Origin: Dyella_A ginsengisoli
GTDB lineage: Bacteria; Pseudomonadota; Gammaproteobacteria; Xanthomonadales; Rhodanobacteraceae
NCBI RefSeq assembly: GCF_044904665.1
Contig: NZ_JADIKM010000005.1
Coordinates: forward strand, 62,001-126,000
Length of the DNA stretch: 64,000 nucleotides
Direction: 5' to 3'
Within the stretch, counting starts at the first letter, position 1; each line of letters begins with the position of its first letter. Below are positions 1 to 7,249 of the stretch, piece after piece. The notes under the pieces were generated by a model. That model was not told where the DNA came from. It did no database searches and saw only the letters and a program-made list of their open reading frames with translations. The position numbers and the translations under genes were made by a program.

Positions 1-145
1 GAGTGGCGTGCGGCCTGGGGTGTGCGGTTCGGGAGCCGCGGTTTTCGGGAGCGCGTGGAAGCCGGTGGACGTTGATGGAGCTATCCCCTGGGGATAGCTC
101 GCGAGGGCGTGGGACGACGGACGACTGCCGCCGCCCCATGCTGCA
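1..145. other. ICE intergenic stretch at window edge
   Basis: No gene is supported between the window edge and the stop of the SSB gene. The only structured element is the palindrome at 78-100. The element must continue to the left, because neither its integrase nor its other attachment end is in the window. Confidence 0.5.
78..100. repeat. ICE palindrome copy 1
   Basis: A perfect 23-bp inverted repeat with core TATCCCC-T-GGGGATA and outer GAGC/GCTC arms. It lies in the gap downstream of the SSB gene. The same core recurs at 2096-2118 and 2218-2260, all inside the ICE, and I did not find it in the chromosomal part. Possible roles are a protein operator, a parS-like centromere for the nearby ParB, or a transcript hairpin; the sequence does not decide. 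Confidence 0.75.
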
Positions 146-598
146 TCACTTCCTGCGCTTCGGCTCCTTCGGCGCGGCCGGTTCCTGGGCGGCTTGGGGA
201 TTCGGCTGCGTGTCCTGCGTGGTCTCCTGCTGCCTGGGGCTGAGGGTCACGGACTCGATGCGGAACGGCAGGATGCCGACGCTGCGCGCGTTGATCTGCC
301 AAGTCTCGCGCGGCTGATCCTCGTTGTCCGTCCAGGGTTCGCGCTCCATGCGGCCGACGACCAGCACGCGCATGCCTTTCTGGTACAGGTCCTTCCAGTG
401 CGCGGCATCGCGGTGCCAGATTTCCACCGGCGCCCAGAAGCCGCCGCGATCCTCGAAGTCGCCGCCCTTGGTGGGGACGGGGTTGTCGAAATACACGTTC
501 AGCCGCAGCAGGCGCCGCGGTTCGTCGTTGCCGTTGGGGAACTCCCGGTACTCGGGGGGCGAACCGATGTTGCCCTCGCCAGAAAAATGCGTGCTCAT
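146..598 (-). CDS. ICE single-stranded DNA-binding protein
   Basis: 150 aa. The central part reads as an OB-fold SSB of the kind carried by PFGI-1-class elements, with an R-L-N-V-Y-F-D-N strand and a later G-M-R-V-L-V-V-G-R-M strand (about residues 75-84). SSB coats single-stranded DNA during conjugative transfer and replication. The C-terminal tail is proline/alanine-rich and ends in basic residues (PKRRK) instead of the acidic DDDIPF-type tip that recruits partner proteins in housekeeping SSBs, so partner contacts probably differ. The start is the ATG at 598, with GGAG about 10 nt upstream. It is the most distal ICE gene visible, downstream of the DUF3158 gene on the same strand. Confidence 0.85.
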   Translation of the reverse strand: MSTHFSGEGNIGSPPEYREFPNGNDEPRRLLRLNVYFDNPVPTKGGDFEDRGGFWAPVEIWHRDAAHWKDLYQKGMRVLVVGRMEREPWTDNEDQPRETWQINARSVGILPFRIESVTLSPRQQETTQDTQPNPQAAQEPAAPKEPKRRK

Positions 599-671
599 GT
601 TGCAATCTCCGTGGTGGTTGAAATACCCGCACCTGGTCGGCGACGGGCGCGTGCTGGGGTGCCCGGCGCGA

Positions 672-1199
672 TCACCGATCGCGCAGTGCGGGTGGGGTGG
701 ACTTGAGCCGGCGCAGGTAGGCGTCTTCCGCCTCGGCGGCCTTGCTGGCGCACTCCTGGGCCTGCCTGCCCAAGGTGTGCAACAGGCTGATCTGCATGTT
801 CAGCGTGATGCGTTGAAGCTCGATCGCGTGCAGGTCGGCCAGCAGGTTGACCGGCGTGCTGATGCTCGCCATCAGCTCCTGCCACAGGGCCACGCCCATG
901 GCCGAGCGGTCGTGCCTGCGCCAGCGAAGGAACGTCGTTCCCGCGCCAGTTGCCTGCTGGGCCAGCTCCACGGGCAGCAGATGGAAGGGATGCCCGGCTG
1001 CCTGTTGCAGCACCTGTCGCTGCGCCAAGCCAATCAATTCGTCGCGCATGGCGAAGCACTGGCTGGCCCAGGCCTCCAAGTCCCCTTTACCTTTAAAGGG
1101 TTTTAAAAGGCCTTTTTGAGAGCCTGCGTGTTCCAGCCTCATGAAGGCGGTCTGTTGCAGGGGACGGAAGTAGCGGGTTTCGCGATTCGGGTCGCTCAT
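672..1199 (-). CDS. DUF3158 family ICE protein
   Basis: 175 aa, soluble, with no signal peptide or membrane segment. I recognise it by sequence and position as the DUF3158 protein that accompanies the TIGR03761 protein in PFGI-1-type conjugative elements. No catalytic motif is evident and its role is unknown. Its ATG overlaps the stop of the upstream gene (ATGA, 1196-1199), so the two are probably translationally coupled. The C-terminal third is helical and glutamine/leucine-rich and could mediate assembly. Confidence 0.75.
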   Translation of the reverse strand: MSDPNRETRYFRPLQQTAFMRLEHAGSQKGLLKPFKGKGDLEAWASQCFAMRDELIGLAQRQVLQQAAGHPFHLLPVELAQQATGAGTTFLRWRRHDRSAMGVALWQELMASISTPVNLLADLHAIELQRITLNMQISLLHTLGRQAQECASKAAEAEDAYLRRLKSTPPALRDR

Positions 1200-1978
1200 G
1201 CCTGCTCGTCCTCGCCGGCTGTCGCTTCGGAGGCCTCGGTGGCGGCGGCTTCGTCACTGGCGGATGGTGCTGCGGCAGGACCGTCACCGCGCTGCTGCAG
1301 GCCACGGCGCACGATGGGCGGCGCGAACTTCGAGCGGCGCGTGCCTTCCAGCACGTCCTGCGGCAACTCGCCGAATTTCTCCAGCGCCGCCCGGGCTGCG
1401 GCGTTCTTCGCGGCGAAGTCGTCGCGGGTGCAGCCCGAGTAGCGGTACTGCTGGGCCAGCGAGAACAGGCTGCGCAGTGCATGGGCGCCTTCGTTGAGCC
1501 AGCGTTCGAGCGTCGAGCGATCGATCAGCGCAGTGTGGTGCGCGAGGATCAGCTTGCGGGCGATGTCGTCGTAGTCGGCGAGCAGATAAACGGCGGCAAA
1601 GCCGAGCTGCGCATTGACGAACAGCGGCAGCTTGACGGGCTGTACGTTGAGGTTCTCGCCCAGGGTGAGTGCCGGCGGCACGCTCGCGAGAGCCTGGTCC
1701 ACCTGCTCGCGCAGCGATTGCAGCGTGGCCTTGGTCTGGTCGAGCTTGTCCTCGATGCGCAGCATCCAGAAGTCGCTGTACGGGTCGTCCTGCTCCGAGC
1801 CGCGCCGCATCTTGTTCATCTGGGCGATGTAGCCGTTCAGGCCGACGATGCCCGGTCGTCCCTCGGCGGCGGCGCGGCCGTGCCAGATGCGCGAGGCGTG
1901 GTGCGTGTGCAGCGTCAGCGACATCGCGCTGCGCAAGGAGCCGAGATTCAGTTGCAGGGGTTCGTTGGTGGTTGCCAT
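1196..1978 (-). CDS. TIGR03761 (PFL_4669 family) integrating conjugative element protein
   Basis: 260 aa. It begins with the L-Q-L-N-L-G-S-L-R-S-A-M-S-L pattern and contains I-W-H-G-R, G-I-V-G-L-N-G and D-D-P-Y-S-D-F-W-M-L motifs, which I associate with the PFL_4669 family of conjugative-element proteins. The biochemical role is unknown. The last 40 residues are a low-complexity Ala/Glu tail. The gene is first of a coupled pair with the DUF3158 gene. A 316-bp gap with two palindromes lies upstream, so transcription may start there or be controlled there. Confidence 0.8.
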   Translation of the reverse strand: MATTNEPLQLNLGSLRSAMSLTLHTHHASRIWHGRAAAEGRPGIVGLNGYIAQMNKMRRGSEQDDPYSDFWMLRIEDKLDQTKATLQSLREQVDQALASVPPALTLGENLNVQPVKLPLFVNAQLGFAAVYLLADYDDIARKLILAHHTALIDRSTLERWLNEGAHALRSLFSLAQQYRYSGCTRDDFAAKNAAARAALEKFGELPQDVLEGTRRSKFAPPIVRRGLQQRGDGPAAAPSASDEAAATEASEATAGEDEQA

Positions 1979-2095
1979 GGTGTCCGCTCGTTGTTGGAAA
2001 AGAGCGGCCAGCTTCGGCAGGAAGCGGAAGGCAGTCAGTCAACAAACCGAAACCCGCCCGTCCCCGGTTCAGGGCGCGGCAGGTGCATGCGGCGC

Positions 2096-2118
2096 GAGCT
2101 ATCCCCAGGGGATAGCTC
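2096..2118. repeat. ICE palindrome copy 2
   Basis: A perfect 23-bp inverted repeat, identical to the copy at 78-100 except for the central base (A in place of T on the + strand). Because the arms are self-complementary, the two copies are the same site read on opposite strands. Confidence 0.75.
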
Positions 2119-2217
2119 CATGGAACGCCAAGGAACGCTGCAAACCCGGATCAGTGCGGACAAGGACGATCCCGCGGCAGGCGATCGGGGCTTGGCGTGC
2201 AGCGGTTCGACGTCGTA

Positions 2218-2260
2218 GCTGTCAGTGGAACTATCCCCTGGGGATAGTTCCACTGACAGC
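2218..2260. repeat. ICE palindrome copy 3 (43-bp extended form)
   Basis: An inverted repeat with 21-bp perfectly complementary arms around a single central T. The inner core is TATCCCC-T-GGGGATA as in the other two copies, but the outer arms differ (GTTCC/GGAAC where the others have GCTC/GAGC) and are extended by CACTGACAGC. It lies 34 bp downstream of the STY4528-type gene and upstream of the TIGR03761 gene. No T-run follows, so a simple intrinsic terminator is not the obvious reading. Confidence 0.8.
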
Positions 2261-2294
2261 CACCGGCATCCACTTCACCGCCTTGCACGCCTGA

Positions 2295-3542
2295 TTACTT
2301 GCTGGCGAGCAGATTGCGCAGTCGCTCGATGTGCAGCTTGGCGACTTCTGGCGGCACAGGCTTGCCCTGCGGCTGGGATGGTGGCGGTGCTGGTGGTGGC
2401 CGCTCATTGGGTGGAGCAGGTGCCGACGGCGCGTCTTTCTTGGCCCAGGCGTTGAACTCACCATGGATGGCCCGCTGGATGATGCCGAACAGATACCCCG
2501 CAGGATTGCGGATGCCGTGGCTGCTGCATCGCGTGGCCCATTCGTCCAGCACGGCCTGCCTCAGCGAGGCATCGACCTGCTGCAATGCCACCCTGGCGCC
2601 TGTCTGCTGCTCTGCCTTCAGTTCCGCGAAGCGCTTGGGCCATTGCAGATCGCCCAGCGCGCGCGCTTGCGCGGTAGTACGTACTTCATCAATACGACTA
2701 CTACGTACTGTACGGGCCTGCTTCGGATTCCGAAGAGAGGCGTCTGGCGCGGGTTTCGGCCCTGCTTCGGATTCCGAAGTGGGGTCATCGGGATTCCGAA
2801 GAAGGCTCGTCGGCCCTTCTTCGGAATCGTGAGTGGCATCCTCATGTGGATAACTTTCGGTCGCCGTGATGCCTTGGCTGGCGAGGCGTTCGGCCAGGAC
2901 CTGCAGCCGTGACGGCAGCGTGCGGCCGGACAGCAGCGGGTCTTCCGCGATTTCCTTGAGCGTGTTCAGGCCGACCATCTGGACGGCCTTGGCCGAGTGG
3001 CCGAGGGAATGGCTGACCAGCGCCAGGTAATCGGCGTCGAGCTGCATCGCTTCAAAGGGCGTCAGCGGCTCGTCGTGCAGGACATAGAGGTTGCCGAGGA
3101 TGCGGCCGGTCTTGGGATCGCGGCGGCGCCGCACCAGGCTCAACCATCGGGTGAGGCGCAGCAGCGTCAGCGCTCGCGCCACGGTTTCGTGCGAGGCTTG
3201 CCCGGCGCACGGCATCGACGCCAGCCAGGGCCGAAGCTGTTCATACGTCGGGAACGCCGTCACGCCATCGTCGTTGAGCATCAGCCGGAAGACCTGCCAG
3301 GCGTTGCGCTCCAGCGGCGTCAGGCGACGGTCGAGGAACAGCCGTCGCGGTACGGTCTCGTGCCGGTTGCCGCTGAACAGGAAGGCATCGCCAGACGCCG
3401 GGCCCGTGGGCATCGCGACAGGCGTGGGTGTGGGCGGGGGCGCATCGGCGTTGGGCTTGGGCACAAGGTCTTTCAGCGCAGCGTCGAACAGGTCTGCGAG
3501 TGCGATGGGGCCACGACGTGGTGCGGTGTCGTCCACGGCCAT
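2295..3542 (-). CDS. STY4528-type ICE replication protein
   Basis: 415 aa. It resembles the STY4528 family annotated as pathogenicity-island or ICE replication proteins. The middle region (about residues 60-180) has a winged-helix-like layout with 'RLTPLERNAWQVFRLML' and 'YEQLRPWLASMPC', as in plasmid replication initiators. The C-terminal region is proline-rich. The open frame extends upstream, but ATG 3542 is chosen because it lies 2 nt after the stop of the DUF2857 gene and the upstream extension has no family character. It is probably co-transcribed with the DUF2857 and ParB genes. Its function is inferred from the family, not shown here. Confidence 0.8.
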   Translation of the reverse strand: MAVDDTAPRRGPIALADLFDAALKDLVPKPNADAPPPTPTPVAMPTGPASGDAFLFSGNRHETVPRRLFLDRRLTPLERNAWQVFRLMLNDDGVTAFPTYEQLRPWLASMPCAGQASHETVARALTLLRLTRWLSLVRRRRDPKTGRILGNLYVLHDEPLTPFEAMQLDADYLALVSHSLGHSAKAVQMVGLNTLKEIAEDPLLSGRTLPSRLQVLAERLASQGITATESYPHEDATHDSEEGPTSLLRNPDDPTSESEAGPKPAPDASLRNPKQARTVRSSRIDEVRTTAQARALGDLQWPKRFAELKAEQQTGARVALQQVDASLRQAVLDEWATRCSSHGIRNPAGYLFGIIQRAIHGEFNAWAKKDAPSAPAPPNERPPPAPPPSQPQGKPVPPEVAKLHIERLRNLLASK

Positions 3543-3544
3543 GG

Positions 3545-4105
3545 TCAACCCAATCCCTGATCGACCCAGCTCTTGATCGAGGCCCAGACCACCGACAGAG
3601 GCAGCGACATGCCTTCGGCCAAGTCCATGGCGGCATCGAGGATGGAGGTCTCGTCTTCGAGATCGACGTTCCTGCTGCTGGTCACGGCCTTCCATTGCCG
3701 CCACAGCTCCGTGTCCTGCTTCTCGTCCAGCACGGGATGGCGACCCTTGCGCTTGGGCAGGCCGAGGATTTCGCGGCGAAGCGCCACTTCCTGGTGGGTC
3801 AGGCCGTAGAAGCGGCTGACCATTTCGGTGCTCGCGCCGAGGCGCAGCATGCGATCGACCGTGGCGATCTCCTTCTCCACGTCCTGCGCCTGCCTGAGCA
3901 GACGCAGGAGCACTTCGCGGTTGACCGTCACCGAGCACCACGAGACGTTGGCATTGGCCAGCACGCTGATCAGCGCGGGATGCTTGAGGGCGTCCAGCTC
4001 TTCCTCGCCAAACCCCATCAGCTTGCAGCGGCGCAGTTGCCCATTGCGCAGGTCATAGAGGGCCTGGGCGATGACGGCCTGGTTGAGTGGGTGTGGTGCG
4101 GACAT
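3545..4105 (-). CDS. DUF2857 family ICE protein
   Basis: 186 aa with no membrane segment. It is recognised as the DUF2857 protein that sits between the ParB and STY4528 genes in this class of element. Its N-terminal 'ALYDLRNGQLRRCKLMG' and central 'FYGLTHQEVALRREILGLP' patterns look like a helix-turn-helix, suggesting DNA binding, but this is inference. GGGAGG stands 6 nt before the ATG. It starts 15 nt after the ParB stop and ends 2 nt before the next start. Confidence 0.75.
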   Translation of the reverse strand: MSAPHPLNQAVIAQALYDLRNGQLRRCKLMGFGEEELDALKHPALISVLANANVSWCSVTVNREVLLRLLRQAQDVEKEIATVDRMLRLGASTEMVSRFYGLTHQEVALRREILGLPKRKGRHPVLDEKQDTELWRQWKAVTSSRNVDLEDETSILDAAMDLAEGMSLPLSVVWASIKSWVDQGLG

Positions 4106-4120
4106 GCTGGCCTCCCTCGC

Positions 4121-5776
4121 TTACGTTCCAGCGTCCGCAGCGCCGGCGTCCAGGTCGAGCAGACGGCGGGCCAGCCGCAGCAGCCGGAACAACTTGACCA
4201 GTGCGGTGTCGCTCAGTCGCCGGGTTGCGTCGCCTTGTCCGTGCAGCAGCGCCGACAGGTCGATGACGAATTGCCCGTTGTCCAGGCGGACGTCGGCGGG
4301 CTGCTGACCGGACAGGCATGCCAGCAGCGCCAGAACGGCACGACCCAGCGGCCCCGGGTCCTGGGCGTAGGCACGGCAGGCGAAACCGATGCCGTCTGGA
4401 CGGTCATCGATGCACTCGTCCAGGCGGGCCTCGTCCGCGATCTCGCGGGCGAACTGCGCGACGTGGATGCGCAGGCGCTCGGGCGTGTCCAGGCTCGCGT
4501 CGATGTACCAGACATCAGAGATCGGATAGAGCCCGCCGGCCTGTACGGGGATGGACTGCAAGACGTTCGCCGAGAAGTCAGGCGGCAGCGCATCGCCCAA
4601 CTGGTCGGCGACCATGCGCTGGATGGACTGAAGCCGTTCGGTCGTTGGCGCCGGTGAGACGATGTGCTTCTGAAGCAGGTGGTCGTCCGCTGTCGGACTG
4701 GCCGTGCCCGCCTCGTTGGCATCTGCGTCGCTCTCGCGCGTTGAGGTGGGAGACGCAGGGCTTGCAGGCTGCGCTGTCGGTGCTGGCCCTGTGGTGGGCG
4801 GCGAGGCGTTGGCAGGTGGGCGCGCGATAACCCCAGGCTCCGGCAAGGCGGGCGGCGTCGAGGATGGCGTCGGATCGCTGACCAGAGCGCGCTGGCGGCT
4901 CTCGGATTCGGTCATGTCCAGCGCGAGCACGTCGTAATCGACGCCCAGCAGCTCGGCCATCTGACCGATCAGCTCGTCCTGTACGCGCTGCGCGGAGAAC
5001 TCGTCGGCCTGCACATCAAACTGCGACAAGACTTCCTGGAAGAACTCGTCGAAGTCCTGAACCAGCGTGCGGCCCTTGGCGTAGCGCTCCCACGCGAACA
5101 TGCAGGCCTTGCGCATGACCGACAGGCGTTCGACCTGGTGGCGGCCGAGGCCGCCATAGAGCACGGCGGGGATCGCCGGCAGGAGGTAGCGCACCGCGTC
5201 GTTCATGCGGCTGATGTGCGACTGCTGGACCGGGAAGCCATCGGCGGCCAGGCGGCGGGCTAGTTCGGACTGGCTCAGGGCGGCGCCGCTTTCCTGCTCG
5301 TAGAACTCGCGCGCCTTCTCGACGCCGAGGGCGCGCTCGATGAAGGTGAGGCCGCCGCGCAGTTCGTTCTCGGCCAGGTGGCCGGTCAGCATGACGACTT
5401 CGCCGCGGCTGGGCCACGGCCGGAACAGGCACGATATGCGGAAAAACTGCTCGTCCTTGGTCTCCGACCACAGTTCGCGCAGGATCGCCAGCCGCGTGTT
5501 GCCGCCGTTGCGGATGATGTAGTGGTCCTCGCCAGGCCGTCGGGTGATGGCCGGTGCCGCATCCAAGCCGCGCTCGCGGATGGATGCCTTGATTTCCTCA
5601 TAGGCCGGATTGCGCTTCTTGCGCGGGTCATGGTCGTAGGGGCGTAACTGGTCCAGGGTCACGACCATGGGTGTGTCGGCGATCGGATCGCTCAAGGCCG
5701 ACGCGGCCGGGCCGCTGCGCTCGAACCCGGCCGCGAGCAGCTTGCCGGCCATCTGCTGGGAGGTGATCTCAGCCAT
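4121..5776 (-). CDS. parB: ParB family partition protein of the ICE (PFGI-1 class)
   Basis: 551 aa. A ParB/Srx-type nuclease-like domain covers about residues 36-130 and includes the G-G-N-T-R-L-A motif in the place of the usual G-E-R-R-x-x-A. It is followed by a helix-turn-helix ('LSQSELARRLAADGF', then 'QSHISRM') that would read a centromere-like DNA site. The C-terminal half is variable and proline/threonine-rich. The length fits the large ParB proteins of PFGI-1-class elements. Its ATG at 5776 is preceded by GGGAGG and overlaps the upstream small gene by 8 nt. It works with the ParA gene at 6001-6876 to maintain the excised or replicating element. The palindromes nearby are candidate binding sites. 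Confidence 0.88.
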   Translation of the reverse strand: MAEITSQQMAGKLLAAGFERSGPAASALSDPIADTPMVVTLDQLRPYDHDPRKKRNPAYEEIKASIRERGLDAAPAITRRPGEDHYIIRNGGNTRLAILRELWSETKDEQFFRISCLFRPWPSRGEVVMLTGHLAENELRGGLTFIERALGVEKAREFYEQESGAALSQSELARRLAADGFPVQQSHISRMNDAVRYLLPAIPAVLYGGLGRHQVERLSVMRKACMFAWERYAKGRTLVQDFDEFFQEVLSQFDVQADEFSAQRVQDELIGQMAELLGVDYDVLALDMTESESRQRALVSDPTPSSTPPALPEPGVIARPPANASPPTTGPAPTAQPASPASPTSTRESDADANEAGTASPTADDHLLQKHIVSPAPTTERLQSIQRMVADQLGDALPPDFSANVLQSIPVQAGGLYPISDVWYIDASLDTPERLRIHVAQFAREIADEARLDECIDDRPDGIGFACRAYAQDPGPLGRAVLALLACLSGQQPADVRLDNGQFVIDLSALLHGQGDATRRLSDTALVKLFRLLRLARRLLDLDAGAADAGT

Positions 5777-6017
5777 GGCTGCCTCCCTGCGCCTGGGATC
5801 GGGCCTCGCGCTCGGCGCGGCGGATCTGCGCACGGGCGTTGAGGGCGGCCCGGTGGTCGCTGGCCGTCGAACTGGTGTAGATCGCGGCACAGCCTGTCTT
5901 GGTGAATTTGAGGTGGCCGCCCGGCGTGCGTTTGACGTGCCAGCCTTCACCGACAGCGAACTCGATCAGGGCGCGCAGCCGCTTGTGGCCTCGGGCCAGT
6001 TCATGTGCATTCGCCAT
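5769..6017 (-). CDS. small HicA-like protein between parA and parB
   Basis: 82 aa. The stretch 'EGWHVKRTPGGHLKF' resembles the G-W-x-x-x-R-x-x-G-S-H core of HicA-type mRNA interferases (a dsRBD-like fold), with the histidine kept and the serine replaced by glycine. No HicB-like antitoxin lies beside it, and its tail is a basic helix (RAQIRRAEREARS). The start is ATG 6017, preceded by GGAGG at 6 nt. The gene overlaps the end of parA by 17 nt and the start of parB by 8 nt. It may be a domesticated toxin fold that binds RNA or DNA in the partition operon. Fold assignment is by eye. Confidence 0.65.
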   Translation of the reverse strand: MANAHELARGHKRLRALIEFAVGEGWHVKRTPGGHLKFTKTGCAAIYTSSTASDHRAALNARAQIRRAEREARSQAQGGSHG

Positions 6018-6876
6018 GGGGCCTCCTGCCATCAAGAGGGACTGGCGAACGGCCGGACACCGCGGCAAATCGGTGTTGCCACTGCGGGAACAGCTCGCCA
6101 GCGAGGCCGCGCATGGTTTCGAGCGCGGCGGGGGCGACTCTGCCCGGTGGCTGGCGGTATTCGACCCGATGGACTGGCAGGCCGCGCGTCGCGGCGCGCG
6201 GATAGGCTTCGATGGCCGGCACGTCGGTGGTCAGCACGCGGATGCCGGCGTGGTCCTGGAACAGGTCGCGCAAGGCCTGCTGGATCAGCCGGGCGTTCGC
6301 CGACACGGGGTGGACGCGGTTGATAAGCAGGTGCAGCGGTGGCGGCTCGATGCCGAGGTGCCGGTACGGCGCGATGTCTTCGAGCAACTGCATGGTGCCG
6401 CGCCGCAGCTCGCGCGCCGCGAGGATTTCCGGGGTCACGGGCGACAGCGCAACGTCGGAGGCGAGCACCGCCATCTCCAGCAGCACCGAGCGCGCGCCCT
6501 GGGTGTCGATCAGCACCAGGTCATAGAGGGGAGCCAGGACCGGCAGCAGGTGCCGTAGCCGCAGGCGCCCATCCGGCGCGTGCAGCAGCAAGGTGTTCAA
6601 CTCGCCCCGGTGGTCGTTGGACAGCACCAGGTCCAAGCCCGAAATGATTGTGCGGGACACGAGCTGGCCGAGGTCGCGCTCGTTGAAGGCCAGCAATTCA
6701 TAGATACCGCCGGGCGCGCGGTGGGCCAGCTCGTAGTACGAGGACAAGGTGGGCTGCACGTCGAGATCGAGCAGCAGCACGCGCAGCCCCGCGTCGGCGA
6801 CGAGCCCGCCCAGGTTCGCGGCCGTGGTGGTCTTGCCGACGCCACCTTTCGTTGAAATGATGGATACAACCTGCAT
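6001..6876 (-). CDS. parA: ParA/Soj-type partition ATPase of the ICE
   Basis: 291 aa. A deviant Walker A motif KGGVGKTT is at residues 10-17, the A' motif LLLDLDVQPT near residues 35-43, and Walker B 'VLIDTQG' ends near residue 127. ParA ATPases bind the nucleoid and move or position ParB-bound DNA. In ICEs of this class the soj/parA gene sits at the end opposite the integrase, as here, and helps keep the excised circle. GGAG precedes the ATG by about 10 nt. Its 3' end overlaps the HicA-like gene. It is probably transcribed from a promoter upstream of alpA. Confidence 0.92.
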   Translation of the reverse strand: MQVVSIISTKGGVGKTTTAANLGGLVADAGLRVLLLDLDVQPTLSSYYELAHRAPGGIYELLAFNERDLGQLVSRTIISGLDLVLSNDHRGELNTLLLHAPDGRLRLRHLLPVLAPLYDLVLIDTQGARSVLLEMAVLASDVALSPVTPEILAARELRRGTMQLLEDIAPYRHLGIEPPPLHLLINRVHPVSANARLIQQALRDLFQDHAGIRVLTTDVPAIEAYPRAATRGLPVHRVEYRQPPGRVAPAALETMRGLAGELFPQWQHRFAAVSGRSPVPLDGRRPHGECT

Positions 6877-6918
6877 GGCGTTCTCCGTGTGAGGATGGAA
6901 GGTCCGCGGGAGAACGGG

Positions 6919-7131
6919 TCAGGCCCGGTTGTTGACGCGCTCGGCGATCCACTGATCGATTTCGATGGAATCCCAGCCGACGGCGCGCACACCCAGGCGC
7001 AGCGCCTGCGGGAACTGGCGCTTCTTCATCAGGTTGTAGATGTGGGCACGCTTGAAGCCGGACTTCGCTTCGACTTCTTCCAGACGCAGAATGCGGCGCT
7101 CGTTGGGTGGCAGTACAGGTGTTTGCGACAT
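6919..7131 (-). CDS. AlpA family regulator
   Basis: 70 aa. It has the MerR/excisionase-like layout of AlpA proteins: 'ILRLEEVEAKSGFKRAHIYNLMKKRQFPQALRLG' split as a helix-turn-helix followed by 'VGWDSIEIDQWI'. Such proteins act as excisionase or as activators of integrase and partition genes. ATG 7131 is chosen over the GTG at 7140, because GGAG lies 8 nt before the ATG but directly abuts the GTG. It lies 42 nt upstream of parA and is probably the first gene of the alpA-parA-parB operon. Confidence 0.85.
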   Translation of the reverse strand: MSQTPVLPPNERRILRLEEVEAKSGFKRAHIYNLMKKRQFPQALRLGVRAVGWDSIEIDQWIAERVNNRA

Positions 7132-7175
7132 GGCGGTCACTCCTGAACGCTCAGTGGCGTTTGTTGGCGTGACCT

Positions 7176-7218
7176 CTATTCAATAGACACGGCTGCGGAA
7201 AGACATTGCAAATGCAAT
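7176..7218 (-). promoter_or_regulatory. putative promoter/operator of the alpA-parA operon
   Basis: Two small palindromes lie just upstream of alpA: CTATT-C-AATAG (7176-7186) and ATTGCA-AA-TGCAAT (7205-7218). Read leftward, TTGCAA could be a -35 and TCTATT a -10, with an 18-nt spacer. The overlap of palindromes with a candidate promoter suggests autoregulation, but nothing here proves it. Confidence 0.4.
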
Positions 7219-7249
7219 CTCCGCGACTGCACATACAAGCTGGCAATCC

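Larger units (their letters stand above)
1979..2294. other. ICE intergenic region with two palindromes
   Basis: A 316-bp gap between two leftward ICE genes. It has no convincing reading frame. It contains palindrome copies 2 and 3 about 120 bp apart. Its position makes it a likely control or partition region. Confidence 0.6.

Noticed and set aside
2218..2260. Third palindrome read as an intrinsic terminator
   Set aside because: The stem is long enough, but no T-run follows on either strand and the same core occurs elsewhere; an operator or centromere is more likely.
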